Assembly (NCBI RefSeq): GCF_001937445.1
Contig: NZ_MSKS01000026.1
Coordinates: 1-61,861 of the forward strand
Length of the DNA: 61,861 bases
Direction of reading: 5' to 3'
Source of the DNA: Actinomyces oris
Lineage (GTDB): Bacteria; Actinomycetota; Actinomycetes; Actinomycetales; Actinomycetaceae
The position numbers and the translations under genes were made by a program. The notes below the pieces were generated by a model that saw only the letters and a list, made by a program, of their open reading frames with translations, was not told the DNA's origin and ran no database searches. Below, one piece after another: positions 42,566-53,849 of this stretch. The first letter of the stretch is position 1. Every line of letters starts with the position of its first letter.

Positions 42566-43455
42566 ACCGCGACCGGGGCCTTGATCGTGGGGTGGTGCTC
42601 GTAGCCCTGGGAGGCGTCGATGTCGTCCATGTCGTAGGCGTCGATGGACTCGGCCCGCTCCAGACGCAGCGTGGGGAAGGGATGGGCGCTGGGCACCCGG
42701 GAGAGCTGGGTGCGGGCCTGCTCGACGTGGTTGTCGTAGATGTGGCAGTCCCCGCCGGTCCAGATGAGCTCACCGGGCTCCAGGTCCGCCTGCTGGGCGA
42801 GCATGTGGGCCAGCAGCGCATAGGAGGCGATGTTGAAGGGCACCCCCAGGAACAGGTCGGCACTGCGCTGGTAGATCTGCAGGCTCAGGCGGCCATCGGC
42901 CACGTAGCACTGGAAGAAGGCGTGGCAGGGGGCCAGCGCCATGGAACCCAGCTCGGAGACGTTCCAGGCCGACACCAGCATGCGCCGCGAGTCCGGGTCG
43001 GTGCGCAGCGTGTCGATGAGCCCGGCGATCTGGTCGATCGCGCCCCCGTCCCGGGTGGGCCAGGAGCGCCACTGCGAGCCGTAGACCGGCCCCAGCTCAC
43101 CGGAGTCATCGGCCCACTCGTCCCAGATGGTGATGCCCCGCTCCTGGAGCCAGCGCACGTTCGTCTCCCCGCGCAAGAACCACAGCAGCTCACCCTTGAC
43201 GGCCTTCATGGCCACGAACTTCGTGGTGATGCGCGGGAAGCCGCGGCGCAGGTCGTAGCGCAGCTGGCGGGCGAAGAGTGAACGCGTCCCGGTGCCGGTA
43301 CGGTCGGACTTCGCGGTCCCGTTGGCCAGGACGTCGGCCAGGAGGTTCTCGTAGGCGACGTCGACGTCTGGCGGGGGGAGGAGCCCCATCTGCGCCAGCG
43401 CCGGGTACTGGGCGGCCGACGGCGACGGCTTGCTCTGGCTGCTGGCTGCGCTCAT
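42562..43455 (-). CDS. thyA: Thymidylate synthase ThyA
   Basis: Converts dUMP to dTMP using methylene-tetrahydrofolate. The 297 residues include the nucleophile C177 in LAPCHAFFQ, the substrate-binding [11 protein letters not shown] (51-61), and [19 protein letters not shown] near residue 200. It is a full-length classical enzyme. Start ATG 43455 overlaps the EcsC-like gene stop as ATGA. It lies between that gene and folA in a three-gene coupled operon. Confidence 0.96.
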   Translation of the reverse strand: MSAASSQSKPSPSAAQYPALAQMGLLPPPDVDVAYENLLADVLANGTAKSDRTGTGTRSLFARQLRYDLRRGFPRITTKFVAMKAVKGELLWFLRGETNVRWLQERGITIWDEWADDSGELGPVYGSQWRSWPTRDGGAIDQIAGLIDTLRTDPDSRRMLVSAWNVSELGSMALAPCHAFFQCYVADGRLSLQIYQRSADLFLGVPFNIASYALLAHMLAQQADLEPGELIWTGGDCHIYDNHVEQARTQLSRVPSAHPFPTLRLERAESIDAYDMDDIDASQGYEHHPTIKAPVAV

Positions 43456-44153
43456 GCTTCGATCACCTCGATATGGGAACTGTCGACGACGTAGCCGCCC
43501 ACAGCGAGCTCGGGTCCCAGGGCCGCCTGCGCCCCCTCGATGACTTGGTTGGCCAGCGCCCGGCCCCCCTTCCATCCGATGGCGGCCCCGATCCCGAAGG
43601 GGAGGAGACGCCCCAGCGCCAGTGCGCCGCCCTTGGCGGCCGAGTGCTTGGCCATCCGCTTGATGAGGCGGGCGTTGATCGACTTCACCGACGGCAGGGG
43701 CATCTGCATGAGCAGCTGAGCCGCCCAGAACATCGAGGACAGGCCCAGCTGGCCCTGAACCGCCTCGGATCCCTCCTTTCCCAGGAGGGCGGAGAGGACC
43801 AGGGCTCGACGGCGCTCGGTGTCGACGACGTGGACCCCTTGGATCTCCGCGACAGTCAGGATGTAGGTGACGGCCGAGGCAATGAAGGCGGCGCTCTGTC
43901 CCACTGTCAGGGCGGCGGCCGCGCCCGTACCGATGGCGGGAATGGCCGCGGAGGCCCCGACCGCTCCCGATGACAGCCCCGCGTCCCTCCGGAAACGGGC
44001 ACCGGCCATCTCGACGAGCTCGGCGGCGTCTGCCCCGGGACGGTCTCGGCGCATCCGTGCGACGCGCTCCTCGATGAGGGCGGCCGGGATGGCGATCGCC
44101 TTGTCGAGGGCTCGCTCCAGCGCGGTGGGGCGCCCAGATCGGGAGGTGTTCAA
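43452..44153 (-). CDS. EcsC-like hydrophobic protein
   Basis: A 233-residue protein of the EcsC-like family: [26 protein letters not shown] and then a hydrophobic core ([20 protein letters not shown]), plus a second Gly/Ala-rich core ([21 protein letters not shown]). The pattern suggests a membrane-associated helical protein. The start is TTG 44153, with AAGGAG 7 nt upstream. Its stop overlaps the thyA start, so it is the first gene of the thyA-folA operon. EcsC function is not established; a role in membrane or protein trafficking is only a family suggestion. Confidence 0.75.
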   Translation of the reverse strand: MNTSRSGRPTALERALDKAIAIPAALIEERVARMRRDRPGADAAELVEMAGARFRRDAGLSSGAVGASAAIPAIGTGAAAALTVGQSAAFIASAVTYILTVAEIQGVHVVDTERRRALVLSALLGKEGSEAVQGQLGLSSMFWAAQLLMQMPLPSVKSINARLIKRMAKHSAAKGGALALGRLLPFGIGAAIGWKGGRALANQVIEGAQAALGPELAVGGYVVDSSHIEVIEA

Positions 44154-44228
44154 CGGTGGTCTCCTTGCCTGAGTGACACAGGGGGAATCGGGGAGAGCGG
44201 CCGGTTCAGCGGATGGGGCGCTGAGCGC

Positions 44229-44669
44229 TCAGTCCTCGTTGGGGTCGACGATCGTCGTCGTGTAGGAAGCGCCGTGCTCGATGGTGTGGCCCACCGTGCA
44301 GTGGCGGTCGACGGCGCCGGCGACCCGCTGGCTGAGCAGCTCGCGCTGCTCGGCGTCGAGCGAGGACAGGTCGGTGACAATCTCGACCTGGAAGGACTCG
44401 TAGCGCTCCTCGGCGTCGTTCTTGACGGTCGAGCAGCCCACGGTGGCCTCGAAGTCCTCGCCCAGGGCCTTGGCCAGACGGTGGTCGGCAGACAGGGTGT
44501 TGCAGGTGGCCAGGGCGATCTTCATCAGCTCACCGGGAGAGAACTCGCCCGGGCCCATGCCGATGCGGACCTCGGCGCCCGAGGAGTTGCGGCCGATGTA
44601 CTGGCGGGTGCCCGCGCGCTCGGCCCACACGGCGTTAGGGGCGGAGGCGGCTGTGCTGGAAGTGCTCAT
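44229..44669 (-). CDS. OsmC/Ohr-family peroxiredoxin
   Basis: A thiol peroxidase that detoxifies organic hydroperoxides. In 146 residues the two redox cysteines are in LATCNTLSADHRLA (about C56) and RHCTVGHTI (about C123), and the active-site arginine/glutamate segment VRIGMGPGEFSPGEL precedes the first cysteine. It is monocistronic here, with its start about 155 nt from the next gene on the same strand. A strong ribosome site is not visible, so the exact start carries some uncertainty. Confidence 0.88.
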   Translation of the reverse strand: MSTSSTAASAPNAVWAERAGTRQYIGRNSSGAEVRIGMGPGEFSPGELMKIALATCNTLSADHRLAKALGEDFEATVGCSTVKNDAEERYESFQVEIVTDLSSLDAEQRELLSQRVAGAVDRHCTVGHTIEHGASYTTTIVDPNED

Positions 44670-44724
44670 GGCCTGATCGTGCCATGAAATCGGACGAGAC
44701 TCGGCGGCGGAACCGGCGTACAGC

Positions 44725-44763
44725 CCCGTGCTGCGCCACTGGCGGACAGCGGCGCAGCACGGG
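44725..44763 (-). terminator. Hairpin after the DUF2505 gene
   Basis: Perfect 13-bp stem CCCGTGCTGCGCC / GGCGCAGCACGGG with a 13-nt loop, placed after the DUF2505 stop and before the osmC-type start on the same strand. Confidence 0.65.
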
Positions 44764-44825
44764 AATAACAGCCCTGGGCAACGTAGCGCACAGTCAGTGA
44801 TCGAGGTGAGTGATCGAGACGCGGA

Positions 44826-45332
44826 TCAGTGCTCGGCGAGCCAGGTGGTGGCCCGGCTCTCCTCATCGGCGACGACGCGCCCCACCATGCCCATGGCCTT
44901 CTCCTCGATGGTCTTGCCGACCAGCGGCACGGTGACCTTGAGGTCGACGTCGACGGTGACGGTGGTGGCCTCACCGGCGGCGTCCGCGGCGGGGGCCATG
45001 GTGGAGGTGGCACTGACCCTGACCGGGGCGTTCTTGACCGTCACGTCATAGCCGCCGGAGCGAGAGCCGTCATCCTTCGGCTCGCCCCAGGACTCAGCCA
45101 CGGAGAAGGACACCGCCGAGCGCACGAACCGCGAGGCGACCGAGGGCAGCTGGGAGGGCTGGATGCTCCCGGCGATGGTGGCCACGAAACCCTGACCGCG
45201 CTGGGCGACGTCCACCGAGGTGTTGTCGAGCCCGGCTCGCGAGACCCGCGCCTGTTGGTAGGCGGGATCGGCGAGCATCTGCGCAGTGCGTGCCGGAGTT
45301 GCAGGATAGGTGATGGTGATGGTCTTCCTCAT
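44826..45332 (-). CDS. DUF2505 protein (START/SRPBCC-like)
   Basis: A 168-residue protein of the actinobacterial DUF2505 family, related to the SRPBCC ligand-binding fold. It opens with ITITYPATPARTAQMLADPAYQ, continues with ATIAGSIQPSQLPSVASRFV, and ends with LVGKTIEEKAMGMVGRVVADEE. No catalytic residues are known. AGGA precedes its ATG. It diverges from the pdtaS-like gene across a 178-bp region. Confidence 0.85.
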   Translation of the reverse strand: MRKTITITYPATPARTAQMLADPAYQQARVSRAGLDNTSVDVAQRGQGFVATIAGSIQPSQLPSVASRFVRSAVSFSVAESWGEPKDDGSRSGGYDVTVKNAPVRVSATSTMAPAADAAGEATTVTVDVDLKVTVPLVGKTIEEKAMGMVGRVVADEESRATTWLAEH

Positions 45333-45421
45333 GGTGCGATCCTGTCATGTTTCGCCGGGCCGGGGCATGCTCCGACCGCGGAGGGGACCAGGAGCCGTGG
45401 CGCGGCCCGCTGGGCTGAGCA

Positions 45422-45440
45422 CGGGACCACTCAGGTCCCG
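45422..45440. promoter_or_regulatory. Inverted repeat in the DUF2505/pdtaS divergent region
   Basis: CGGGACC-ACTCA-GGTCCCG, a perfect 7-bp repeat with a 5-nt spacer, about 70 bp upstream of the kinase start. It is a candidate operator; no regulator is identified. Confidence 0.4.
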
Positions 45441-45510
45441 AACATGTGTCCTGCTTGGCAATTAGTCGGCTCAACGAGCCGGTTCCGCTCACTGCCGATA
45501 ACCTTGAGAG

Positions 45511-46986
45511 GTGCCTAATCTTCTGCCCAGCGCCCTGAGAGACGCAGTCGACCTCGCCGAGGCCGACCTCGACTGGATCCACCAGCTGGTGGCCGACTGG
45601 CAGCTGATTGCGGACCTATCCACCTCTGACCTGGTCCTGTGGGTGCGTACCCGCGCGGGGCGTTTCATCGCCGCGGGCCATACCCGTCCCTCTGGTGGGA
45701 CCACCGTCCACCTCGAGGACGTGATCGGGCGGCGCATGCCGGCCTCACGCGAGGCCATGGCCATGGAGTCACTGTCCACCGCCCAGATCCAGGATGCCGC
45801 CGAGCCCTACTGGACCGGTACCGCCGCGGTCCAGGAGGAGTACATCCCGGTCGCTCACGCCGGTACGCCGATCGCCGTCGTGACTCGGGAGACCTCGGTG
45901 GGCGTCATCCGGGGCGGGCGCATCGTTGAGCGGGAGATGGAGGAGATCGCCGAGGTCCTGTGCCAGATGACCGCCTCGGGCGACTTCCCCATTCAGGACG
46001 CCGGCACCACGATCCGACACGGCACGCCGCGCGTGGCCGACGGCGTCCTGCGCCTGGACGAGGAGGGGCGGATCGTCTATGTCAGCCCCAACGGGCGCTC
46101 CTGCTTCCACCGCCTGGGGATCGAGGGCGAGCTGGAGGGGATCCTGCTGGCTGAGGCCGTCACCTCGATCATCCCCGCCCGCACCCCCGTCGATGAGACG
46201 CTGGCCGTGGTCCTCATGGGCAGGCAGGCCTGGCTCACCGAGGTCGAGGTCGGGGGAGTGTTCCTCTCCCTGCGCTCCATCCCGCTGACGCTCAAGGGGC
46301 GCCGCTCCGGCGCGGTGCTCCTGGTTCGTGACGTCACCGAGGTGCGTCGGCGTGAGCAGGTCCTGCTCAACAAGGACGCCACCATTCGGGAGGTCCATCA
46401 CCGGGTCAAGAACAACCTGCAGACCGTCTCGGCGCTGCTGCGCATGCAGGCCCGCCGCGCCTCGAACGAGGAGACCCGCCAGGCCCTGTCCGAGGCCGAG
46501 CGCCGGGTGACTACCATCGCCACCGTCCACGACGCCCTGAGCCACAACGTCAACGAGCACGTGGACTTCGATGAGGTCTTCTCCTCCATCCTGCGCATGG
46601 CCGCGGTCGTGGCCACGCCCACGGGTGAGGTCAGCACCAAGCTGGAGGGCTCCTTCGGAGTGGTCGATGCCGACACGGCGCAGGCGCTGGCCACGGTGCT
46701 GGCCGAGCTTGTGACCAACGCCGTCGAGCACGGCCTCGATGGCCGTGACGGCCGCGTGACAGTCACGGCCCACCGTGACGAGGGCCGGCTCGAGGTCCAC
46801 GTGATGGACAACGGTGCGGGTCTGGCACCGGACACCCTCATGACCGGCCTGGGAACACGGATCGTCACCACGCTCGTGCGCGGGGAGCTGCGCGGGGTCA
46901 TTGACTGGGAGCCTCTGAACGGAGGGGGCACTGACGTCGTCATTCACGCCCGCCTTAACCAGAGGGCTGCCAGGGCTGAGGCCTGA
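45511..46986 (+). CDS. pdtaS: Sensor histidine kinase, PdtaS-like (GAF-PAS-HisKA_2)
   Basis: A cytosolic sensor kinase. In 491 residues, about 1-150 form the N-terminal His_kinase_N/GAF-like domain, about 175-280 a PAS domain (LRLDEEGRIVYVSPNGRSC), 292-345 the HisKA_2 dimerisation and phosphorylation region REVHHRVKNNLQTVSALL (H296/H297), and 380-480 the ATPase (LATVLAELVTNAVEHGL; VMDNGAGL). Mycobacterial PdtaS phosphorylates the antiterminator PdtaR. GTG 45511 has TAACCT 6 nt upstream, leaderless. A PdtaR gene is not in the window. Confidence 0.88.
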   Translation: MPNLLPSALRDAVDLAEADLDWIHQLVADWQLIADLSTSDLVLWVRTRAGRFIAAGHTRPSGGTTVHLEDVIGRRMPASREAMAMESLSTAQIQDAAEPYWTGTAAVQEEYIPVAHAGTPIAVVTRETSVGVIRGGRIVEREMEEIAEVLCQMTASGDFPIQDAGTTIRHGTPRVADGVLRLDEEGRIVYVSPNGRSCFHRLGIEGELEGILLAEAVTSIIPARTPVDETLAVVLMGRQAWLTEVEVGGVFLSLRSIPLTLKGRRSGAVLLVRDVTEVRRREQVLLNKDATIREVHHRVKNNLQTVSALLRMQARRASNEETRQALSEAERRVTTIATVHDALSHNVNEHVDFDEVFSSILRMAAVVATPTGEVSTKLEGSFGVVDADTAQALATVLAELVTNAVEHGLDGRDGRVTVTAHRDEGRLEVHVMDNGAGLAPDTLMTGLGTRIVTTLVRGELRGVIDWEPLNGGGTDVVIHARLNQRAARAEA

Positions 46987-47028
46987 CCTTTTGATGGCCG
47001 GCTGTTGACAACACCTGGATCAACAAAA

Positions 47029-47060
47029 CGGTGTTCGTACGATTAACCGTGCGAACACCG
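47029..47060. terminator. Hairpin between convergent pdtaS and whiB genes
   Basis: 9-bp perfect stem CGGTGTTCG / CGAACACCG with a 14-nt loop, in the 98-bp gap between two convergent genes. It can act in both directions. Confidence 0.6.
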
Positions 47061-47084
47061 CAGTACGAAGAACTCGATCAGTTT

Positions 47085-47333
47085 TCAGGATGACCGGCGG
47101 GCCCGGGCCGCCCTGCGCTTGAGGGAACGGCGCTCGTCCTCGCTCATGCCTCCCCAGACGCCGGCATCCTGACCATTCTCCAGCGCCCACTTCAGGCAGG
47201 TGTCCACCACCTCGCAGCGGCCGCACACCTCTTTCGCCTTGGCGATCTGGGCGATGGCGGGACCGGTGTTTCCCACAGGGAAGAAGAGCTCCGGGTCAAC
47301 GGTGAGACATGCGGCTTGGCTGCGCCAGTCCAT
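47085..47333 (-). CDS. whiB1: WhiB-family Fe-S transcriptional regulator (WhiB1-like)
   Basis: An 82-residue WhiB protein that binds a [4Fe-4S] cluster and the housekeeping sigma factor. The four ligands are C9, C37, C40 and C46 in AACLTVD, EVCGRCEVVDTC. The G[VI]WGG turn is GVWGGMSEDER, followed by a basic tail that contacts DNA. Its start has AGGGGG 7 nt upstream. The next-door pdtaS pairing mirrors Rv3219/Rv3220c in Mycobacterium, supporting the WhiB1 orthology. Upstream repeats at 47,478-47,515 are possible control sites. Confidence 0.92.
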   Translation of the reverse strand: MDWRSQAACLTVDPELFFPVGNTGPAIAQIAKAKEVCGRCEVVDTCLKWALENGQDAGVWGGMSEDERRSLKRRAARARRSS

Positions 47334-47539
47334 AAGGGCCCCCTACAAGGTCATCGGTCATGCGGTTGGCGCCGGCCCAGCTTGTCAGGGAACGGCGGCC
47401 GCGTCCGAGAACAACTTTCACATGACGGGGGGCGGTGGGCAAGACCTCGATCATGAGACCTGTGCCGATACCCTGTCGTGATCCTCACAGGATGCTGAGG
47501 TGTTGAGATAACACCACTTTCCTTCATTGAGAATGCCTG
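47334..47539. promoter_or_regulatory. whiB1 upstream region with short inverted repeats
   Basis: A 206-bp region between the FtsK-like stop and whiB1. GTGA-TCC-TCAC lies at 47478-47488 and GGTGTT-GAGAT-AACACC at 47499-47515. Either may bind a regulator. No gene or clear sigma promoter is assigned. Confidence 0.35.
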
Positions 47540-50500
47540 TTAAACAGGGTATTCAATAGGGCGATCGTCGTCTTCAGGGCGGGGTAGCACGATCTGAATG
47601 GGCAGGCACGTTCCACGGTAGACGAGTGCTCCACGACCGGGCAGCGTCATCGCTCTGGGGTCGGTGACCGTCCGCAAGGAGATGCCGGCAGCCTGATCGG
47701 CAGGGCGCATACCGGGCCACAGCACGACGAGCGCCTCGCGCTCACGCATGGTGGAGATCGCGCCGCGGAAGGTCGTGGCGACCTTCTCCGTCGAGGCGGA
47801 GGCCAGGACCACCTCGGAGCGCGCTAGCGCAGCCTCCACCTGAGTGGCGGCGGTGACGTCCGCCAGGTCCAGGTCGTCGACGACGAGGGCGTCGGAGGCA
47901 AGCGCCTGAGCCAGTGCCCGCAGCGCCGTGGAGCGCCCCGAGCCGGGCGGCCCGGCGACCAGGACGCTGGTGCCGGCCGGAAGTGTGACCGGTGCGGCCG
48001 CGTCCCCTCCCACGGCCCAGGTGCCCTCCGGGACGTCCTCCCAGGTGAGCCGGGTCGGCAGCGGTTCGAGCCGCAGCGCGTGGCCACCGTCGCGCTCGGA
48101 TCCGGAAACCGGGCAGTCCTCACGGAGCACGATCTGGCAGGCGGTCGTCGTCGCCCCGTCCAGGATGACGCCGCGCCCCGGGGCGCCACCGGTGACCACC
48201 CCGCGTGGAAGACCGGCGAGAGCGGCCTGCGTGCTGGTGGCCGCACCGAGAACCAGCCTGAGCCCCATGGAACCGGTCCACCGGGCGGTGGAGGCGGCCA
48301 AGGGGGCGGTCAGCAGCAGGGGAGTGCCCGTCGCGGACGCAGTACGGATGACGGCCTCCAACAGGGCGTTGCCCTGGCCGGGGCCCAGCACCTCATCAAT
48401 GGTCGGGATGAGAGCGTCGACGTTGTCGAGGCACAGCAGGTCTGCGCCGAGGTGCCCGCTGGCGGCGAGTCCCCATAGCCGGGCCAGGCGTCGCGGGTCC
48501 TCCGTACCGACCACCGTGCCCACCCCGGGGTGGGTGAAGAGCCTGCGCACGGGGGAGGTCGCGTTTGTGGCCCGGCCGCAGGCGCCGGCGGCCGGGGGAA
48601 CGAAGCCGCACAGGTGCACCCCTCTGCCCGAGCCCAGTGCCGCCATCGCAGCCGAGGCGATGACGGTGGAACGCCCCGACCTCGGGGCCCCGAGGACCAG
48701 CAGCGGGCGCGTGACCCTCCAGTGCCACACCCCCAGGCTCTGCTGGCGAGGAAGATCGGTCACAGCCAGGAGAAGACGGTCGTCGTCGTGCCCGGACAGT
48801 GGTGCGTGGCCGGCCGGGTCCGCGGGGACCAGCGCCCCCTGCGTCCCCTCCTCAAGCTCCCCCGGTGCTCGGGGACCTCGGAGCCGTCCCAGCTCGAGTG
48901 CCTCGGCCGCGCTGATCGAGGTGGGCAGGGCCGGCGCCCAAGGGCGCCACGGGGCGGCGTGCCCCTCGGCCGCGCGTGAGATAAGGTCGACGACCTCCTG
49001 AACCTCACGCGTCGAGCCGCACCAGGGGGCCTGAAGCACCTGACTACCAGGACTGGGACAACCACTGGTCCCGTTGCTGGGGCCTGCCGGATCGAGGCCG
49101 CCGTCCTCGATGCTGCCGGCTCCACTGACCAGGACCCTGCCGGGATGATGACCGAGCCGGGCGGCCCCGTCGTGCCCCAGGACGTCCCTGGAGTCAGCGG
49201 CGTCGAGCACCCGCAGGCACACCCGCAAGGAGGTGTTGGCCCGAATCGCCGGGGACACGGCCCCCTGAGGACGCTGCGTGGCCAGAATGAGGTGGATCCC
49301 CAGGCTGCGCCCCTGGGCGGCGATACGCACCAGGGACTCCAGGACCTCGGCGTGCTCGCCGGCCAAGGTGGCGAACTCGTCCACCGCCACCACCAGATCG
49401 GGGACGATGACCTGCGGCGGCAGGCAGGAGAGGTCCTTGGCGCCGTGGGCGGCCAGGATCCGCTCGCGGCGGCGCACCTCGGCCTCCAAGGAGGACAGGG
49501 CGCGCTGGGTGCCAGCGGGATCCAGATCCGTCAGAACCCCGGCCGTGTGCGGCAGGCCGGCCAGAGGTCCGAAGGCGGCACCGCCCTTGTAATCGACGAG
49601 GACCAGGGTGAGGCGATCCGGCGCTCGGCTCAGCGCCAGCTGCACCAGCCACGAGATGAGCAGCTCGGACTTCCCTGAACCCGTTGTCCCGGCCAGCAGA
49701 GCGTGCGGGCCGTCCGCCACCAGGTCGGCACGCACCGGTCCTCGTGCTCCCACTCCGAGCACCGCCGACAGCGCCGGCGCGCCCCGGTCCGAGGAGTGCG
49801 TCCGCTCCTCCCACCGCGCCCGCAGCTCGTGGGCGTCGAGGTCGTCCATGACAGCACTGAGGGGGACCAGATCGGGGACGCCATCGCCCTGGGACGACGC
49901 CCGGGGTGGTGACGTGATCCGGGAGCGGCTCAGGTGACAAACCGTCTCCCACCAGGTCGGTGAGAACGACGGCGCCCCGGCCGGAGCGGGCCGCGTGCTC
50001 AGCGCCTGGGGCGGGACCCCATCGTGCGAGCAGGTCACTATCTGCGCGCTGCGAGGATGCGCCTGCGGGCCCCAGGAGAGACGGACCCCCAGCCGGTCGC
50101 CTGCCTGCTGCCACTCACGCTCCACACCGCCCCGATCACCGGAGCGCTCATCCGGCGGGGCACCCGGTGGGTCATCCAGCACGGTCACCCGGACCTCATC
50201 GCGGGCCAGAAGCTGGGCGCACCACCATCTGAGCGCACTGCCGGCGCCCTTGCCCACCAGGGCCAGGCTCTCGCCGTCGCAGAGCGACAGGACGCAGCGT
50301 CGTCGGCGTCCGGCACTCCAGGCGGCCAGGACCTCCTGGGCGCCGGAGACGGACGTCGAGTCCTCGGCCGGGGAGTCCCGGACGGGTTGAGACATGCTGG
50401 AGCGCGCCGCGACGGCCAGCAGCATCGTGGCAGGGTCCGGCTCGCCGTGCCTCCAGCCCGGCCGGCGTCCCCGGCGGCGCCGGCGAGCGCGCCATCGGGC

Positions 50501-51157
50501 TCCACCCGCACGCCCGGTGCGCCCGGCGCGCTGGGCTCTCCGTTGTTGCAGGAAGGGCACCAGGCGCATGATCGTCATCGCGACCATCGGCGCCACCATG
50601 ACCATGCCCATCGCGCCCCGGCTCCCCGTCCTGAGCGCGATCACCGCCGAGCCGGCCATGACCAGGACGCAGACCAGTGAGCCCACCATCAACCATGCCG
50701 TTGACGAGGCCGACGTCGCAGGGGCCGCCACCACCAGGTCACAGGGGCGCCTGCGCAGCTCGAGCACGCTGTCTCCCAGCCGCAGGAGCGCCCCCTCCTT
50801 CAACCTCATCTCCCGGCGTGCACGCAGCCACATCCCCACGTGCCAGTAGCGGTAGGAGCCGTTGGCCGATCCGCAGTCCTGCGCCAGGACCCGGCCGCCG
50901 TGAACCCGCAGGCGCAGATGACGGCGGGAGACCAACGGGTCGCTGAGGACCTCGCCGCGTCCCAGGAGAGCGCCGTCCCTGACGGCCATCACCAGGCCGC
51001 GGTCAGGACCGTCCAGGACCGCGAGGTGCCACGGGCCGGCCAAGGCGGCCAGAGCCGCGTCCGCGGCCGCCTCACCCGCCGAGCGCCGGAACAACGAGGG
51101 CGAGACCTCTCCCGGCAGCAGCGGGTGGAGGTCCAGGACATCGGCGGTCGCGCTCAT
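47540..51157 (-). CDS. FHA-FtsK/SpoIIIE (EccC/EssC-like) membrane ATPase
   Basis: A 1205-residue membrane ATPase of the type VII secretion motor family. Residues 45-130 form an FHA domain (LLGRGEV, SRRHLRL, GSANGSY), and two helices lie at about 152-175 and 182-203. ATPase 1 has an intact Walker A GTTGSGKS (490-497) and Walker B LVVAVDE (588-594). ATPases 2 and 3 are degenerate, with Arg for the Walker lysine: GAPRSGRST (823-831) and GPPGSGRST (1069-1077). This three-domain layout fits EccC/EssC. No WXG100, EccD/EsaA or other partner is visible here. The start ATG 51157 is a choice; a GTG at 51187 or ATG at 51241 is possible. Confidence 0.82.
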   Translation of the reverse strand: MSATADVLDLHPLLPGEVSPSLFRRSAGEAAADAALAALAGPWHLAVLDGPDRGLVMAVRDGALLGRGEVLSDPLVSRRHLRLRVHGGRVLAQDCGSANGSYRYWHVGMWLRARREMRLKEGALLRLGDSVLELRRRPCDLVVAAPATSASSTAWLMVGSLVCVLVMAGSAVIALRTGSRGAMGMVMVAPMVAMTIMRLVPFLQQRRAQRAGRTGRAGGARWRARRRRRGRRPGWRHGEPDPATMLLAVAARSSMSQPVRDSPAEDSTSVSGAQEVLAAWSAGRRRRCVLSLCDGESLALVGKGAGSALRWWCAQLLARDEVRVTVLDDPPGAPPDERSGDRGGVEREWQQAGDRLGVRLSWGPQAHPRSAQIVTCSHDGVPPQALSTRPAPAGAPSFSPTWWETVCHLSRSRITSPPRASSQGDGVPDLVPLSAVMDDLDAHELRARWEERTHSSDRGAPALSAVLGVGARGPVRADLVADGPHALLAGTTGSGKSELLISWLVQLALSRAPDRLTLVLVDYKGGAAFGPLAGLPHTAGVLTDLDPAGTQRALSSLEAEVRRRERILAAHGAKDLSCLPPQVIVPDLVVAVDEFATLAGEHAEVLESLVRIAAQGRSLGIHLILATQRPQGAVSPAIRANTSLRVCLRVLDAADSRDVLGHDGAARLGHHPGRVLVSGAGSIEDGGLDPAGPSNGTSGCPSPGSQVLQAPWCGSTREVQEVVDLISRAAEGHAAPWRPWAPALPTSISAAEALELGRLRGPRAPGELEEGTQGALVPADPAGHAPLSGHDDDRLLLAVTDLPRQQSLGVWHWRVTRPLLVLGAPRSGRSTVIASAAMAALGSGRGVHLCGFVPPAAGACGRATNATSPVRRLFTHPGVGTVVGTEDPRRLARLWGLAASGHLGADLLCLDNVDALIPTIDEVLGPGQGNALLEAVIRTASATGTPLLLTAPLAASTARWTGSMGLRLVLGAATSTQAALAGLPRGVVTGGAPGRGVILDGATTTACQIVLREDCPVSGSERDGGHALRLEPLPTRLTWEDVPEGTWAVGGDAAAPVTLPAGTSVLVAGPPGSGRSTALRALAQALASDALVVDDLDLADVTAATQVEAALARSEVVLASASTEKVATTFRGAISTMREREALVVLWPGMRPADQAAGISLRTVTDPRAMTLPGRGALVYRGTCLPIQIVLPRPEDDDRPIEYPV

Positions 51158-51274
51158 GCCTCCAGAATCGCTGCTGGAGACCGTCACGTCGCCGTCGGGC
51201 AACCCCGGGTGTGGACAACCTCGCCGTTCGGGGATGCTCATGGTCACTGTGGACACGGGCGCAACCCGGTGTGA

Positions 51275-53755
<2,481 letters not shown>

Positions 53756-53765
53756 GGACTCACGA

Positions 53766-53808
53766 CTGGGGCGGGGCACCTCCTTTGTCGGAAGGTGCCC
53801 CGCCCCAG
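53766..53808. terminator. Bidirectional terminator between ligA and L,D-transpeptidase genes
   Basis: Perfect 16-bp stem CTGGGGCGGGGCACCT with an 11-nt loop, between two convergent genes. Confidence 0.9.
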
Positions 53809-53849
53809 CTGCGACTCGGCTGATACTGGCCCTGATACCTGATACCGGC

